Shown: positions 16,523 to 26,737, numbered from the stretch's first letter. The stretch is 64,000 bases of DNA from Planctomycetales bacterium 10988 (GCA_009664345.1 CP043547.1:1302001-1366000), one strand, 5' to 3'. Notes: generated from the sequence alone by a model not told the origin. Translations and numbers: made by a program.

Positions 16523-17722
16523 ATGTCAAACGAGGGGAAAAAAACTTCAGCAAACATCGATCCGTGGTTTTCAGCCTTGACGGAGTTGACCAATGTCGGT
16601 GTCTTGATGTTAGACTCCGATGGAGAGATCCAATTTGTCAGCGGATTCGCTCGAAAAATTCTACAATGTTCAGAAGAGAATACTCTCGATGAATGTATTT
16701 CCCCGATTCGAGATGCGATTGTAACGCTGCTCAACAGAATCGATACCCAGTGTGGCGGGAAGGCCTCGAATTGTGACTCAGAGGATTCAAGCAAGGACAA
16801 TTCGGACGAAGAACATAAAGACTCCGAGCAGAATTGTGAGGCTTGCGAAGAAGAGCACGAAACCCCAGACGCTCCCGAGGAATTGTCTATTGATACCCAC
16901 TTCGAAATGGAAGATGGGTTCCATGATGTCCGGGTTCAGGTGCAACCGATCGATGTAGAAAGCTGTAGCGGAAACATGATCCTCGTCCATGATCTTAGGG
17001 CGGAGCGACTGATGGAGCGAGATTTTCGCTTCTCTGCCCGATTTCGCAACTTGATCCGTCTTTACCAATCGATGGCACATGATCTTCGGAGTCCGATCGC
17101 CTCGATTCTTATTTATTGTCAGTTGCTACAAGATCAGATCGATCGTGGACAGAACCTCCCTAAAGAGGTTGTTCAAACGGAGCGTGAATATCTGGAAGTG
17201 ATCCAAGATGGGGCAAGAACCCTTGACCGCTCACTTGTGTTGCTATTGGAAGAACTAGTAGATTTTGATGCGGATCGGGCAGAAATCTTTGATTTACGCG
17301 ACTTGGTGGAATCTATACAACGCCTCAGTTCTCCGCAAGCGAAACGCCAACATATCTCCATGACTTCGCGGTTGCCGGGTGACCCCGTTCAAGTCCGCGG
17401 TTCCAAAACGAGGGTGAAACTCGCCATTTTAAACTTGGTCAACAACGCTTTGGAAGCAATGCCCAAAGGAGGCCATATCGAAATTGAACTCGATTCCAAT
17501 GAAACCACTGCAATCATCCGTATTTCAGATACCGGCGTCGGCATCCCTGAAGTTCTTAAAGATCAAATCTTTGAAAGATACTTCACCACAAAAACCACCG
17601 GAACCGGGATTGGGCTGCATGTTACCTTGGATACGATTCAGGAGTTGGGCGGTTCACTCAGTTTTGTAAGTGAAGAAGACGTAGGGACAACCTTTGAAGT
17701 CAAAATTCCGGTGGTTTCTTGA
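16523..17722 (+). CDS. PAS-type sensor histidine kinase, soluble
   Basis: 399 residues from ATG 16523, which has AGAGGA nine bases upstream; the frame is open back to a TTG at 16469. A PAS-like start (TNVGVLMLDSDGEIQFVSG) is interrupted by an acidic, Cys-containing stretch (about residues 75-115 from 16523), then continues to VQVQPIDVE. The HisKA His is in SMAHDLRSPIASI. The HATPase domain has N-box NLVNNALEAM, G1 DTGVG, F-box FERYFTTK and G2 GTGIGLH. No transmembrane segment is seen, so it should sense a cytoplasmic signal. No response regulator is adjacent. Confidence 0.92.
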   Translation: MSNEGKKTSANIDPWFSALTELTNVGVLMLDSDGEIQFVSGFARKILQCSEENTLDECISPIRDAIVTLLNRIDTQCGGKASNCDSEDSSKDNSDEEHKDSEQNCEACEEEHETPDAPEELSIDTHFEMEDGFHDVRVQVQPIDVESCSGNMILVHDLRAERLMERDFRFSARFRNLIRLYQSMAHDLRSPIASILIYCQLLQDQIDRGQNLPKEVVQTEREYLEVIQDGARTLDRSLVLLLEELVDFDADRAEIFDLRDLVESIQRLSSPQAKRQHISMTSRLPGDPVQVRGSKTRVKLAILNLVNNALEAMPKGGHIEIELDSNETTAIIRISDTGVGIPEVLKDQIFERYFTTKTTGTGIGLHVTLDTIQELGGSLSFVSEEDVGTTFEVKIPVVS

Positions 17723-17893
17723 ACCTGATCGTATTGCACAGAACTTCCCGGATCGCGATTGCCCTTGATCCGCACGGCGAAACCTGCCATTCTAGGCCAC
17801 CTCATTTCAAATATGTCTATTGATCAACATCCTTTCTTTGATCAGACCGCGCAAGAACCATGTTTTCGGCTCTTGTGGAAACTCAGGTGTGTC

Positions 17894-18499
17894 ATGCAGT
17901 TTCGGGCTTCACAATCTGTTCGCTCCTTCAAATTGATGTTGATCGGGATGATCTTGCTCATTCAAGGTTGTACCCCCTTTCAACGTCAAGAAGCGAATGC
18001 TGTATGGCCCAATCCGGTTCAAATCCCACAAATCAATCCCGACATTCTTTGGGAACAATTAGTTGATGTCGTCAGTGATGACTTTCGGATCGAGCGGGAA
18101 GAGCGAATCCGTTGCATAGGCGATATTTATACGGAAGGCTACTTGGAAACCGCTCCTGAAATCGGGGCGACGGTCCTTGAACCTTGGGATCAGGACTCGG
18201 CTTCCGGACTGGAACGCGTCGAAGCAACCTTGCAAACGATTCGACGAAGAATCCTGGTCCGCGTAGTCCCCGTCAGCGGTGGGTATACGCTGGAAGTTAC
18301 GGCACTGAAAGAACTTGAGGATTTACAGAACCCCGTTTATCGCTCTTCGGGACAAGCGATCTTTCGCAACGATGCCCCGCGTGGTTCGGTCGAACCGGTC
18401 CTTGAAAACGCCAGGACAATAGGATGGATTCCTAAAGGCCGCGATGTCGCTTTGGAACAACAAATCCTACGGCGTTTGATGAATCGGTTACGAATCTAG
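17894..18499 (+). CDS. Conserved lipoprotein of unknown function
   Basis: 201 residues from ATG 17894; an upstream in-frame ATG at 17759 would add 45 residues that do not look like a signal peptide. The start MQFRASQSVRSFKLMLIGMI is a signal sequence ending in the lipobox LIQGC. The mature part begins with WPNPVQIPQINPDILWEQLVDVV and is predicted to mix strands and helices (RILVRVVPVSGGYTLEVTALKEL). I do not recognise a named domain. It converges with clpC. Confidence 0.75.
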   Translation: MQFRASQSVRSFKLMLIGMILLIQGCTPFQRQEANAVWPNPVQIPQINPDILWEQLVDVVSDDFRIEREERIRCIGDIYTEGYLETAPEIGATVLEPWDQDSASGLERVEATLQTIRRRILVRVVPVSGGYTLEVTALKELEDLQNPVYRSSGQAIFRNDAPRGSVEPVLENARTIGWIPKGRDVALEQQILRRLMNRLRI

Positions 18500-18525
18500 G
18501 ATTTTGGATAAAAAGTGGAAAAGAA

Positions 18526-18560
18526 AAAGCCAAGCAAAACACAATGTTCTGCTTGGCTTT
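18526..18560. terminator. Bidirectional terminator between lipoprotein gene and clpC
   Basis: AAAGCCAAGCA (18526-18536) pairs with TGCTTGGCTTT (18550-18560), 11 bp around a 13-base loop; A-rich on the left and T-rich on the right, so it can work on both strands. Confidence 0.85.
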
Positions 18561-18584
18561 CTGTATTAAAGAAGTCCAAAAAGT

Positions 18585-21134
18585 TTAGCTATCCGAGACT
18601 TCGCCATCTCCACTTTCGGAAGTCGCTCCGGCAAGGGCTTCATCGTCGGAAGATTCACTCTTCGAACTATCGAAGTTGAGCTGCTTCTCGTCGCCGACCT
18701 CTTTGACTTTGACGAGGATCGTGTCCTTCCCTTCGAACTCGCCTTTGAGGAGTTCCTCGGAAAGTGGGTCTTCGACATAGTTTTCGATCGCTCGGCGAAG
18801 CGGTCGGGCACCGAAATCGGTATCCGTTCCCTTTTCGATGAGGAACTGTTTGGCTTCGTCGGTCAGTTCGAGGACCAAGCCACGTTCGTTCAAGCGTTCA
18901 CGAACTTTGGAGAGTTCAATATCGACGATCATCTTGAGGTCTTTGACTTCCAAGTGTCGGAAGACGATCAAGTCATCCAAACGGTTTAAGAACTCAGGGC
19001 GGAAGACCTTTTCAATCCTCTGCATCACACGTTCTTTCATATTGCCGTAGGTGGCATCATCTTCTTCTGCCCGGAACCCGAAGACCGACTCATTCTTGAT
19101 CGCCTCCGCACCAGCATTGGTGGTCATGATCAGAATGACGTTGCGGAAATCGACTTGGCGGCCGAAGCTATCCGTCAGGCGGCCTTCTTCCATTACTTGC
19201 AAGAGCATGTTGAAGACATCGCCGTGGGCCTTTTCAATTTCGTCGAGCAAGACAACCGCGTAAGGACGGCGGCGAATCTTTTCGGTCAGCTGACCACCTT
19301 CTTCATATCCGACATAGCCAGGAGGGGCACCAATCAGGCGACTGACGTTGTGCTTCTCCATATATTCGCTCATGTCGATCTGAATCAAGGCGTCTTCGTC
19401 TCCGAACATAAATTCGGCTAACGCCTTGGCCAGCAAGGTTTTACCAACCCCCGTCGGACCAGCGAAGATAAACGAACCCATCGGACGTTTGGGGTCTTTC
19501 AATCCACTACGGCTACGACGGACGGCTTTCGAAATTGCCTTGATCGCTTCATCTTGGCTGACGACTTTGCGATGAAGTTCTTCCTCCATCTCCATAAGTC
19601 GCTTGGTGTCTTCAGTGGAAAGACGCGTGAGCGGAATCCCGGTCATCTTGGAAACCACTTCAGCGATGATCTCTTCATCAACGACGCCATCGGTCTCTTT
19701 GGCCTTTTCTTTCCACTGCTTATGAAGCTCTTGCTTGCGATTTTTCAGCTTGTCCGCTTTATCTCGCAAGGAAGCCGCTTTCTCAAAATCTTGATTAGCG
19801 ACGGCTTCCTCTTTCTCCTTATTCAGACGTTCGACTTGTTCGTCGATGTCTTTGAGGTCCGGCGGTCGGGTCATCGCTTTGAGCCGGACGCGAGCACCCG
19901 ATTCATCAATGACATCAATCGCTTTATCCGGCAGACAACGGCCCGTAATGTAACGACTGGAAAGTTCCACCGCTTCTTCCAAGGCATCATCGGTGATGCG
20001 GACCCGGTGGTGAGCTTCATAGCGATCGCGTAATCCGCGGAGGATCTCCACGGCTTCGTTTTGCGAAGGCGGCTCGACCATCACTTCTTGGAAGCGGCGG
20101 GCGAGGGCATTGTCTTTTTCAATATATTTCCGATATTCATCCAGGGTGGTGGCCCCGATGCACTGAACTTCCCCACGCGAAAGAGCCGGTTTCAGGACAT
20201 TCGAAGCATCAATCGCCCCTTCGGCTCCACCGGCTCCAACCAGGGTGTGAAGTTCGTCGATGAAGAGAATCGTCGTTTTCGCCCGACGGACTTCGTTCAT
20301 GACCGCTTTGATTCGTTCTTCAAATTGACCGCGATACTTCGTCCCGGCCACCATCATGGCCAAATCAAGAACGACAATGCGACGATCGGTCAAAAGTTCC
20401 GGGACTTCGCCATCGACCACACGCTGGGCAAAGCCTTCGACAATGGCGGTTTTCCCGACGCCGGCTTCCCCGAGAAGGACCGGATTGTTTTTCGTGCGGC
20501 GGCTGAGAATCTGGGTGACGCGTTCGATTTCCTTTTCACGACCGATGACCGGATCGAGTTTCCCTTGGCGGGCAAGTTCCGTCAGGTCACGGCCAAAGCT
20601 GTCCAGGGCAGGGGTTTTCGACTTCCCACGCGATGGCGAACTGCTGGAAGAGGAAGAACCCGTCGATCCGCGTTCGCCGGTTTCGCTGGCTTCGAGGCCA
20701 TGACCGAGAAGATTGAGAACTTCTTCGCGAACTTCTTCGAGTTTAAGACCTAAATTGATCAAGACCTGAGCGGCAACGCCTTCTTGTTCTCGCAAGAGAC
20801 CCAAGAGAATATGCTCGGTCCCGACATAATTATGATTCAAATTGCGAGCTTCTTCGGTGGCGTATTCGAAGACTTTTTTCGCTCGGGGGGTTTGTGGAAG
20901 TTTTCCCATCGTGACCATATCCGGCCCGTGGGAGACAATCTTTTCCACTTCCATCCGGATTTTTCGCAGGTCGATGTCAAGATTTTTCAAGACATTGGCC
21001 GCGACACCACTTCCTTCTTTCACGAGTCCCAACAGGACGTGTTCTGTCCCGATGTACTCGTGATTAAATCGTTGGGCCTCCTGGTTGGCTAATTGCATGA
21101 CCTTCCTGGCCCGGTCCGTAAAACGTTCATACAT
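18585..21134 (-). CDS. clpC: ATP-dependent Clp protease ATPase subunit ClpC
   Basis: 849 residues. It unfolds substrates and feeds them to ClpP. Two Clp N-repeats (residues about 1-145) are followed by AAA+ domain 1 with Walker [10 protein letters not shown] and Walker B ILFIDELH, a UVR/coiled-coil insert ([15 protein letters not shown] near 425), and AAA+ domain 2 with Walker [11 protein letters not shown] and Walker [11 protein letters not shown]. The loop SVFGFR carries the xGF tripeptide for docking to ClpP. A Ser/Glu-rich acidic tail of about 40 residues ends the protein. Length is slightly above the usual 810-830 because of this tail and a Ser-rich linker after the N domain. It stands alone in the window, without mcsB or ctsR. 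Confidence 0.96.
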   Translation of the reverse strand: MYERFTDRARKVMQLANQEAQRFNHEYIGTEHVLLGLVKEGSGVAANVLKNLDIDLRKIRMEVEKIVSHGPDMVTMGKLPQTPRAKKVFEYATEEARNLNHNYVGTEHILLGLLREQEGVAAQVLINLGLKLEEVREEVLNLLGHGLEASETGERGSTGSSSSSSSPSRGKSKTPALDSFGRDLTELARQGKLDPVIGREKEIERVTQILSRRTKNNPVLLGEAGVGKTAIVEGFAQRVVDGEVPELLTDRRIVVLDLAMMVAGTKYRGQFEERIKAVMNEVRRAKTTILFIDELHTLVGAGGAEGAIDASNVLKPALSRGEVQCIGATTLDEYRKYIEKDNALARRFQEVMVEPPSQNEAVEILRGLRDRYEAHHRVRITDDALEEAVELSSRYITGRCLPDKAIDVIDESGARVRLKAMTRPPDLKDIDEQVERLNKEKEEAVANQDFEKAASLRDKADKLKNRKQELHKQWKEKAKETDGVVDEEIIAEVVSKMTGIPLTRLSTEDTKRLMEMEEELHRKVVSQDEAIKAISKAVRRSRSGLKDPKRPMGSFIFAGPTGVGKTLLAKALAEFMFGDEDALIQIDMSEYMEKHNVSRLIGAPPGYVGYEEGGQLTEKIRRRPYAVVLLDEIEKAHGDVFNMLLQVMEEGRLTDSFGRQVDFRNVILIMTTNAGAEAIKNESVFGFRAEEDDATYGNMKERVMQRIEKVFRPEFLNRLDDLIVFRHLEVKDLKMIVDIELSKVRERLNERGLVLELTDEAKQFLIEKGTDTDFGARPLRRAIENYVEDPLSEELLKGEFEGKDTILVKVKEVGDEKQLNFDSSKSESSDDEALAGATSESGDGEVSDS

Positions 21135-21946
21135 GATGCGCTACTCCGAAAATCGTAATCGCCCTTTTTCCGAAGATGTCGGGCATGGACTTCCTTTTCT
21201 ATTGCGTGAAAGAGAAGGTGAATAGGAACCGTCTCGTTTGATGTTCAATCCATTCTGCATAAGACCGAACAACCTTCTCTTTTCTCGATTTAGATCAGGT
21301 CCGTTTGTTTTACCTGGCGAACCGACTTCACCATTCCCAAGTTGGAACAGGTTCGCGGGCTTACTCCATCACTTGCAAGGGAAACTACGAAAGATAAGAC
21401 GGCTTGTGTTGAAATCTATGGATGCTACCACTCCCTGTCTCAAATCATACGTTGCAATCGCGGGAAAAGAAATTCCCCCTGGTCACCTCGTTGATCGATT
21501 CTTCATCCATTACACAAAAAAGAAACCAATGTGAGAGCCAAAACTACCACCTCTGTCGGATTTGCCTTACCAAAATAGGATCTCACGGAATTGAATAGGA
21601 CATCCTTCGAGTCTCTTCCGTCAGACACCTCGCCATTCTTTCTATTGTGGGAGTCCTGGGTACTCTGTCTAGAGCCATCTCAGGGAAAATACGGAGACTT
21701 CCACTTCTTTCAAAATTTACCAGAAATGATTGCCAACTTTTTGGCGGAATAGGGAACCTATTTTTAACGAAACTCTTGGCGAATCCAAGTTATGTGTAGA
21801 AAAGAGGAAAGCTGGTAACTCAAAATCGAGAGGTTTTCGCGGTTGAGACCAAGAGTCAGTAGTCAAAACCTTCAGACAAATGGAATCGCCTCAGAAAGGT
21901 GGCTCCCGAACTCCTTTGACTATAAACTCCAAAAAACACTCGACTT

Positions 21947-22055
21947 GATCCTTTTTAGATCCCAAACTAAACCAGAGTGAAAAATCGCTCCGGTCTCCCC
22001 TCAGGGAGAAGTGATTAGTGTTGATACGCGGTTACAAGTAAAAAGGATCGGAGCG
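21947..22055 (+). ncRNA. Candidate structured RNA with crossing (pseudoknot) helices
   Basis: Helix A: GATCCTTTTTA (21947-21957) with TAAAAAGGATC (22039-22049). Helix B: CGCTCCG (21986-21992) with CGGAGCG (22049-22055). Helix C: TCTCCC/GGGAGA with a CTCA loop (21994-22009). A and B cross in the order A-B-A'-B', so they form a pseudoknot or are alternatives. It lies about 330 bases upstream of the next gene. The RNA reading is a hypothesis; a DNA-level function is also possible. Confidence 0.35.
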
Positions 22056-22290
22056 GCCCAGGTTTCGCACAGAAATCCTTAGCAAAAAATTTTGATCTAG
22101 CCCTCGGTCGCATGACGCTGTATCTTGCCTGAATCCTTCAATCTATAGAAGTCAAACGATTTAGACGATTCGTGACCAGGAAAAAGACACGAAATAGTTT
22201 CTCCTTTTAATTAAATACGAAAACGTTTCTTTGCATAAAGAAGGTCCAACAAGCGAATGACGACATTTCCCGGAGCACTCTTGTGAAATA

Positions 22291-22314
22291 CTTCGCCTTG
22301 TACAGAAGGCGAGG
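22291..22314 (+). promoter_or_regulatory. Leader hairpin upstream of the DUF1598-like gene
   Basis: CTTCGCCTT pairs with AAGGCGAGG (one G-T) around GTACAG, 70 bases before the start codon. There is no T-run, so it is not a terminator. Confidence 0.4.
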
Positions 22315-22383
22315 AAGAAAGAGTCGGGAACACTTAAACACACACTTTATGGAGATGCCTTCTCAACTAGGGAGTAGAGGAAA

Positions 22384-23730
22384 ATGACGAAAGTTGTTTC
22401 ATTTGCACAGTCGATTGTGCTCGTTGCGGTTGTCTTGGGCCTGAGTTTTTCCTCAGTCGCCCAGGCAGGTTTCAGTCGTTCCAGCGCTGTCGGGGGAATT
22501 GAAATTGATCCCAATGGCGTTCTTTCCAATATGACCACGGCCGGCACTCAGAAACTAGCCGAACTTCGCCGCCAGGCCTTGGAACCGGTTCCCCAGGACT
22601 TGTCAGAATCGAGCGATTTCCGCAAGATTTCGCTTCGCCGCTTGATGAAGACCGTGGAAGAATCCGTCCGCAATGGTCGACCTCTTCCCGATGAAGTCCT
22701 CTACATGGCTGGCCTGCAACGTATTCAATATGTCTTCGTCTATCCCGAAGAGCAGGACATTATCATTGCCGGACCTGCAGAAGGTTGGACACTCAATCGC
22801 GAAGGCGTCGTCGTTGGCGAAACCACCGGACAGCCGGTTTTGCAGCTTGATGATTTCTTGCAAGCCTTGCGAATTGCCACTGAAGCTCCGCGTTCTTCGA
22901 TCACTTGCTCGATCGATCCGACGCAAGACGGCGTCGCCCGCTTGAATCAATTCGTGGCCCAACAAGGCGGACGCATTAACAATCTGTCCGCTCAACTCAA
23001 TGGCATCAAACAAGCCTTGGGTTCGCAGGTCATCACGCTGAAGAATGTCCCCGAGTCGAGCCGTATGGCCCGCATCTTGGTAGCCGCGGATTATCGGATG
23101 AAGCGAATCGCCATGGGCTTTGAACCTTCGCCCGTTCGCGGAATGAAAAGCTTTTTGGATATGTCCACCGGCACCAGTGCGAATATGTTCCCGCGTTGGT
23201 GGTTGGCCATGAACTCCGATCCTTTGTCGCGATCGGAAGCCGGCGATGCTTGGGAATTCAAAGGTTGCAGCGTCAAAGCCATGACCGAAGACACCTACTT
23301 CGCTGAAAACGGACAACGTCAATCGACAGGTCGGGTCAATCCCGCCGCCCAAACTTGGGCCGAAAGCATGACGAACAACTATGATGCCATGGCTCAAAAA
23401 ATGACCATCTTTGCGGAACTTCGCAACATCATGGACCTTACCGTGGTGGCCACCTTACTCGTCAAAGAACGAATGGCTCAAAAGGCCGGACTTGATATGG
23501 GAGCCTTCCTGGATGGTTCGATCAATTTGGCGGAATTCACCGCCCCGAAAACGATTCCGACCCAAGTTTCCTATGTCAAAAAACGTGGTCGCGTGATCAT
23601 CTCCGCCACGGGTGGGGTTGAAATCGGTGCCTGGGATGTCGCTTCGCAATATAATAAGAGCGACGACCTTGATCCCCTCCGCATGGAAGCCGAGCCGGAA
23701 GCCATGGTCTGGCAGTGGTGGTGGGACTAA
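22384..23730 (+). CDS. Secreted planctomycete protein, DUF1598-like
   Basis: 448 residues. Signal peptide IVLVAVVLGLSFSSVAQAG with cleavage after AQA. The mature part starts with SSAVGGIEIDPNGVLSN, then VFVYPEEQDIIIAGPAEGW and QPVLQLDDFLQALR, a pattern I associate with DUF1598 of Pirellula/Rhodopirellula; this is from memory. The conserved part covers most of the protein. The function is unknown; export to the periplasm or outside is likely. It is monocistronic, with a long upstream region and a strong terminator behind it. Confidence 0.75.
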   Translation: MTKVVSFAQSIVLVAVVLGLSFSSVAQAGFSRSSAVGGIEIDPNGVLSNMTTAGTQKLAELRRQALEPVPQDLSESSDFRKISLRRLMKTVEESVRNGRPLPDEVLYMAGLQRIQYVFVYPEEQDIIIAGPAEGWTLNREGVVVGETTGQPVLQLDDFLQALRIATEAPRSSITCSIDPTQDGVARLNQFVAQQGGRINNLSAQLNGIKQALGSQVITLKNVPESSRMARILVAADYRMKRIAMGFEPSPVRGMKSFLDMSTGTSANMFPRWWLAMNSDPLSRSEAGDAWEFKGCSVKAMTEDTYFAENGQRQSTGRVNPAAQTWAESMTNNYDAMAQKMTIFAELRNIMDLTVVATLLVKERMAQKAGLDMGAFLDGSINLAEFTAPKTIPTQVSYVKKRGRVIISATGGVEIGAWDVASQYNKSDDLDPLRMEAEPEAMVWQWWWD

Positions 23731-23772
23731 GCCCCACTATCGACTTAGCGAAAAATAAGTGCAATCCAAGAG

Positions 23773-23807
23773 CCTTCAGGGGGGATTTTCCCTCTGAAGG
23801 TTTTTTT
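23773..23807 (+). terminator. Intrinsic terminator after the DUF1598-like gene
   Basis: CCTTCAGGGGGGA pairs with TCCCTCTGAAGG around a short T-rich loop and is followed by TTTTTTT. Confidence 0.9.
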
Positions 23808-24402
23808 ATTTCTGTTAAAAAAGTCGGAATTTTTCCTCTAAATTCTCCAGGAAACCAAAAATTCGTCTTCCCATGTTTTTTAATTTCGACCATAATCCGG
23901 GTAAGTTGGAGAAATTAATAATTTCAACAAAATCGGAATAATAGGTAATTTTTTCCAGTTATATCGAACAAACACGATAGACAATTCGGAAAGAATAACG
24001 AAACTCTATTATCCTACGATGGATTGAAATTTCGCGGCCAAAAACAAGCTTTCTCAAGAGGATCTTCGAGAAAACTAATTTTGGCTTGTATTGACCAAAA
24101 TGCTCTAAGTTGCGGTAATAAATCAACTTGCAACAAAAAAATCGAGGTTGACTCGGTTTGGAAGCTGGCTATAATCGGTATCGATGGAAAACTTGGCAAA
24201 CTCGAAATCATAGCTCGTCTTTTCTTCAATTACTCCCATCTCACTTGATGGCAGCCCAGGCGAGTTCGAAATTGTCTTCCATCGGAAGCAGATTAAGCGC
24301 GACATGGAGAGTTAGGTGCTTTCGTGGTTCTTGCGGAGAGAGCCGTCGCGAAAGTCCCGCTTAAACTGGCTATGCCATCAATTGGAAGGGTGGTTCGCAA
24401 GC
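23808..24402. other. Intergenic region with a long leader of the HTH-receiver gene
   Basis: AT-rich to about 24140, where nothing coding is seen. From the promoter at 24148-24175 about 220 bases of untranslated leader run to the start codon at 24403. The leader has a CTTTCG...CGAAAG pairing near its 3' end. Confidence 0.45.
24148..24175 (+). promoter_or_regulatory. Sigma70-type promoter of the HTH-receiver gene
   Basis: TTGACT at 24148-24153 and TATAAT at 24170-24175 with a 16-base spacer. The expected start near 24182 leaves a leader of about 220 bases. Confidence 0.7.
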
Positions 24403-24984
24403 ATGAAAACAGTTTTTACCACGGGTGAAGCAGCGAAAATTTGCAAGGTTAGCCAGCAAACGATCATTCGCTGTTTTGACTCGGGCGTCCTCAAAGGTTT
24501 CCGCGTCCCGGGAAGTCGTTTCCGACGAATTCCCCGCGAACAGTTGGTTGCCTTCATGCGGGATAACAATATCCCCACCGATGCCCTGGAAAGTGGCAAA
24601 CGCAAAATCTTGGTCGTGGATGATGACCGGGATTTGGTTGAATTGATCACCGATGTCATTGATCGCGACGGACGTTTCGAAGTCCGCAGCGTCAACAACG
24701 GCTTCGATGCTGGTATGATGGTCAAAGAATACCGACCTGACCTGATTGTCTTGGATGTCATGCTTCCCGATATCAATGGGAAGGAAGTCTGCCAACGAGT
24801 CCGCAGCGATTCTTCGATGAGCGAAGTCAAAATCGTTTGCATCTCCGGCATGGTGGAAGAAGACAAAGTCCAAGAGCTGCGAAACGTCGGGGCCAACGAC
24901 TTCTTACACAAACCGTTCGAAGTCGAAACCTTGACCGAACGCATTTGTCAACATTTGGGATTGGCCGTTGTTAGCCCTGCTTAA
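24403..24984 (+). CDS. Response regulator with N-terminal excisionase-type HTH
   Basis: 193 residues from ATG 24403. Residues 1-55 are a MerR-like HTH_17 domain (FTTGEAAKICKVSQQTIIRC, then the wing VPGSRFRRIPREQL). Residues about 67-190 are a receiver domain with the acidic pair in VVDDDRD, the phospho-acceptor Asp in LIVLDVMLP, Ser in VCISGM and Lys in FLHKPFE. Order is unusual, since most regulators have the receiver first. The histidine kinase gene behind it, 133 bases away across a terminator, is the likely partner. The DNA target is unknown. Confidence 0.92.
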   Translation: MKTVFTTGEAAKICKVSQQTIIRCFDSGVLKGFRVPGSRFRRIPREQLVAFMRDNNIPTDALESGKRKILVVDDDRDLVELITDVIDRDGRFEVRSVNNGFDAGMMVKEYRPDLIVLDVMLPDINGKEVCQRVRSDSSMSEVKIVCISGMVEEDKVQELRNVGANDFLHKPFEVETLTERICQHLGLAVVSPA

Positions 24985-25020
24985 CTTCTTTGAAAGCCAA
25001 CCTTTACGATAAATCGTTAT

Positions 25021-25066
25021 CACCCGCCGAAGCTTGCCTTTTGCACTCGGCGGGTGTTTTCGTTTT
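25021..25066 (+). terminator. Intrinsic terminator between regulator and kinase genes
   Basis: CACCCGCCGA (25021-25030) pairs perfectly with TCGGCGGGTG (25047-25056), then TTTTCGTTTT. It limits read-through into the kinase gene and argues for the later kinase start at 25118. Confidence 0.88.
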
Positions 25067-25117
25067 CAGAGTGAGTCATCCCACTCACCACCCACCCATA
25101 GGAAGCGGGTTCGCCCC

Positions 25118-26737
25118 ATGCAACGGCTCCCCAGTCCTCACCCTGCCTGCGAAGTCCCTTTCTGGGTCATCTCCTCCCATTCCGCCACCGCCCTGACCGA
25201 AGCCCTCACGCTCCCTCAAGGACCAAAGTTCTTTTTTTATGATGTTCCCTTTCGAGGGCAAGCATTATTGGCAGAGGCCATTAATCGCGATCCTCTGCTT
25301 GCAATTTGGGGGCTTTTACTTTGTGAGAAGGTTAACCGTGGGGACGGGGATTGGTCTTATCAACTGGCTTCCAGCTTACTCGACAGATTTCTATTAGAAC
25401 AAATTGAGGAAGTACCTTTTGATGCAACGCATTCACTTACCTCTAGGAAGCAAACCGCGATTGCAAAATTGGCTGCAAAAGGAAGATTGATAGCTGATCA
25501 ATCGATCGCGTTAGCCAGACATCGACTTAATGAAGCGGACTTTCCCCCCGATCGTTACAACTTTCGATTCGAAGGATATATTCGGCTCCGAATCTATCGT
25601 CACCAATATCCCCTCTATCTAAAACTGTTGTCGACCAATCCAGAGCAGAGCGTCGAAAAGCTAAAAGTTGAATATAGTGAGGAACGCCATGTCGAGCTTG
25701 ATCAATCTCTGACTAAAGACTCGCAAAAGCTGATGTCCTATTTCAACTCAGAGAAGTTCTTTCAAATTATCAAAGAATCCATAGAGCATATCGAAACTCT
25801 CGTTGAGAACGAAGAGACCATCACTGCCGACTGGCTACCCGATCAAAAGCCCATCTCTGTAGAAAAACATCTGAAAGCCTACTCCTTGGAATGGCGATCT
25901 GAGTCCGAGCAAAATCCACTCATTTGGCCTCACCTCGCGAAGCTGCATGAAAGGAACCGACGGCTTGAGGATTTTTTCTTGTTCGAGAAAATGGAAGCAT
26001 TAGCAGAATTTGCGGCCGGGGCAGGGCACGAAATCAACAATCCCTTGGCAAATATCTCCGGCCGGGCACAACTACTTTTAAGGTCGGAAGCCGATCCAGA
26101 TCGAAAGAGAGACCTAGCGAATATCAACTGGCAAGCTCGTCGGGTGCAAGAGATGATCAGCGATTTGATGCTATTTGCCCGACCTCCGAAACCACGCCTA
26201 GAGGAACTTCGCTGGAAGGATTGGTTAGATACTGCCTTTCCACAACTTGCCAAGGAAATCTCGGGTGGTCAGATCGAGCTAATTTTAGAGAATCAGACCA
26301 AAAATTTACCCTTCCGCTTTGATTCGAGCCAGCTATTTCAAGTCATGCAGGCACTCATCCGTAACGCCTCCGAGGCGATTGATGCCTTGCCTGCAGAGGA
26401 AGGGGGAACCATTTATTTCTATAGCAAAGTGATCGAAACTGATCTCACAATGTGGGCAAATAGGCTGGGAGTTTTTATTGCCGACACCGGGATCGGTTGG
26501 AGTGAAGAAGCAAAGAAACACGCTTTCGATCCTTTCTACAGCGAACGGCAAGCAGGACGCGGACTAGGCTTTGGCCTCTCCAAATGCTGGCAAATTCTTC
26601 AACAGCACCAAAGTTCGATCAGGATTTTAGAGAAAGAAGAGTTTCCAGAGGAATTACCGGATCGATCTCGGTTTAGTAGTTGCATCGAGCTTCAACTATC
26701 CTTCTTCGCACGACCGGATTCTCGGAAAAACGATTAA
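25118..26737 (+). CDS. Sensor histidine kinase with HDOD-like N-terminal region
   Basis: 539 residues from ATG 25118, with AGGAAG upstream; a start at 25034 would lie inside a terminator. The N-terminal 250 residues (LLAEAINRDPLLAIWGLLL) look like a helical HDOD-type sensor, tentatively. The kinase core has the His in AGAGHEINNPLANI, N-box ALIRNASEAID, G1 DTGIG, F-box FDPFYS and G2 GRGLGFGLSK. No membrane segment is seen. It probably phosphorylates the HTH-receiver protein encoded just upstream. Confidence 0.88.
   Translation: MQRLPSPHPACEVPFWVISSHSATALTEALTLPQGPKFFFYDVPFRGQALLAEAINRDPLLAIWGLLLCEKVNRGDGDWSYQLASSLLDRFLLEQIEEVPFDATHSLTSRKQTAIAKLAAKGRLIADQSIALARHRLNEADFPPDRYNFRFEGYIRLRIYRHQYPLYLKLLSTNPEQSVEKLKVEYSEERHVELDQSLTKDSQKLMSYFNSEKFFQIIKESIEHIETLVENEETITADWLPDQKPISVEKHLKAYSLEWRSESEQNPLIWPHLAKLHERNRRLEDFFLFEKMEALAEFAAGAGHEINNPLANISGRAQLLLRSEADPDRKRDLANINWQARRVQEMISDLMLFARPPKPRLEELRWKDWLDTAFPQLAKEISGGQIELILENQTKNLPFRFDSSQLFQVMQALIRNASEAIDALPAEEGGTIYFYSKVIETDLTMWANRLGVFIADTGIGWSEEAKKHAFDPFYSERQAGRGLGFGLSKCWQILQQHQSSIRILEKEEFPEELPDRSRFSSCIELQLSFFARPDSRKND

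Larger units (their letters stand above)
21135..22383. other. 1.25 kb non-coding region between clpC and the DUF1598-like gene
   Basis: Divergent promoters of both genes must lie here. The only frame of note (21238-21534) has no ribosome site or protein-like features. It contains the crossing helices at 21947-22055 and a further hairpin at 22291-22314. The length is unusual for the window. Confidence 0.5.

Noticed and set aside
20061-20753. 230-codon frame opposite clpC
   Set aside because: Antisense shadow of a conserved gene; protein composition unlike real proteins.
21238-21534. 98-codon frame upstream of clpC
   Set aside because: No ribosome site, low protein likeness; kept as non-coding.
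22603-23397. 264-codon frame opposite the DUF1598-like gene
   Set aside because: Antisense shadow; no ribosome site or domain.
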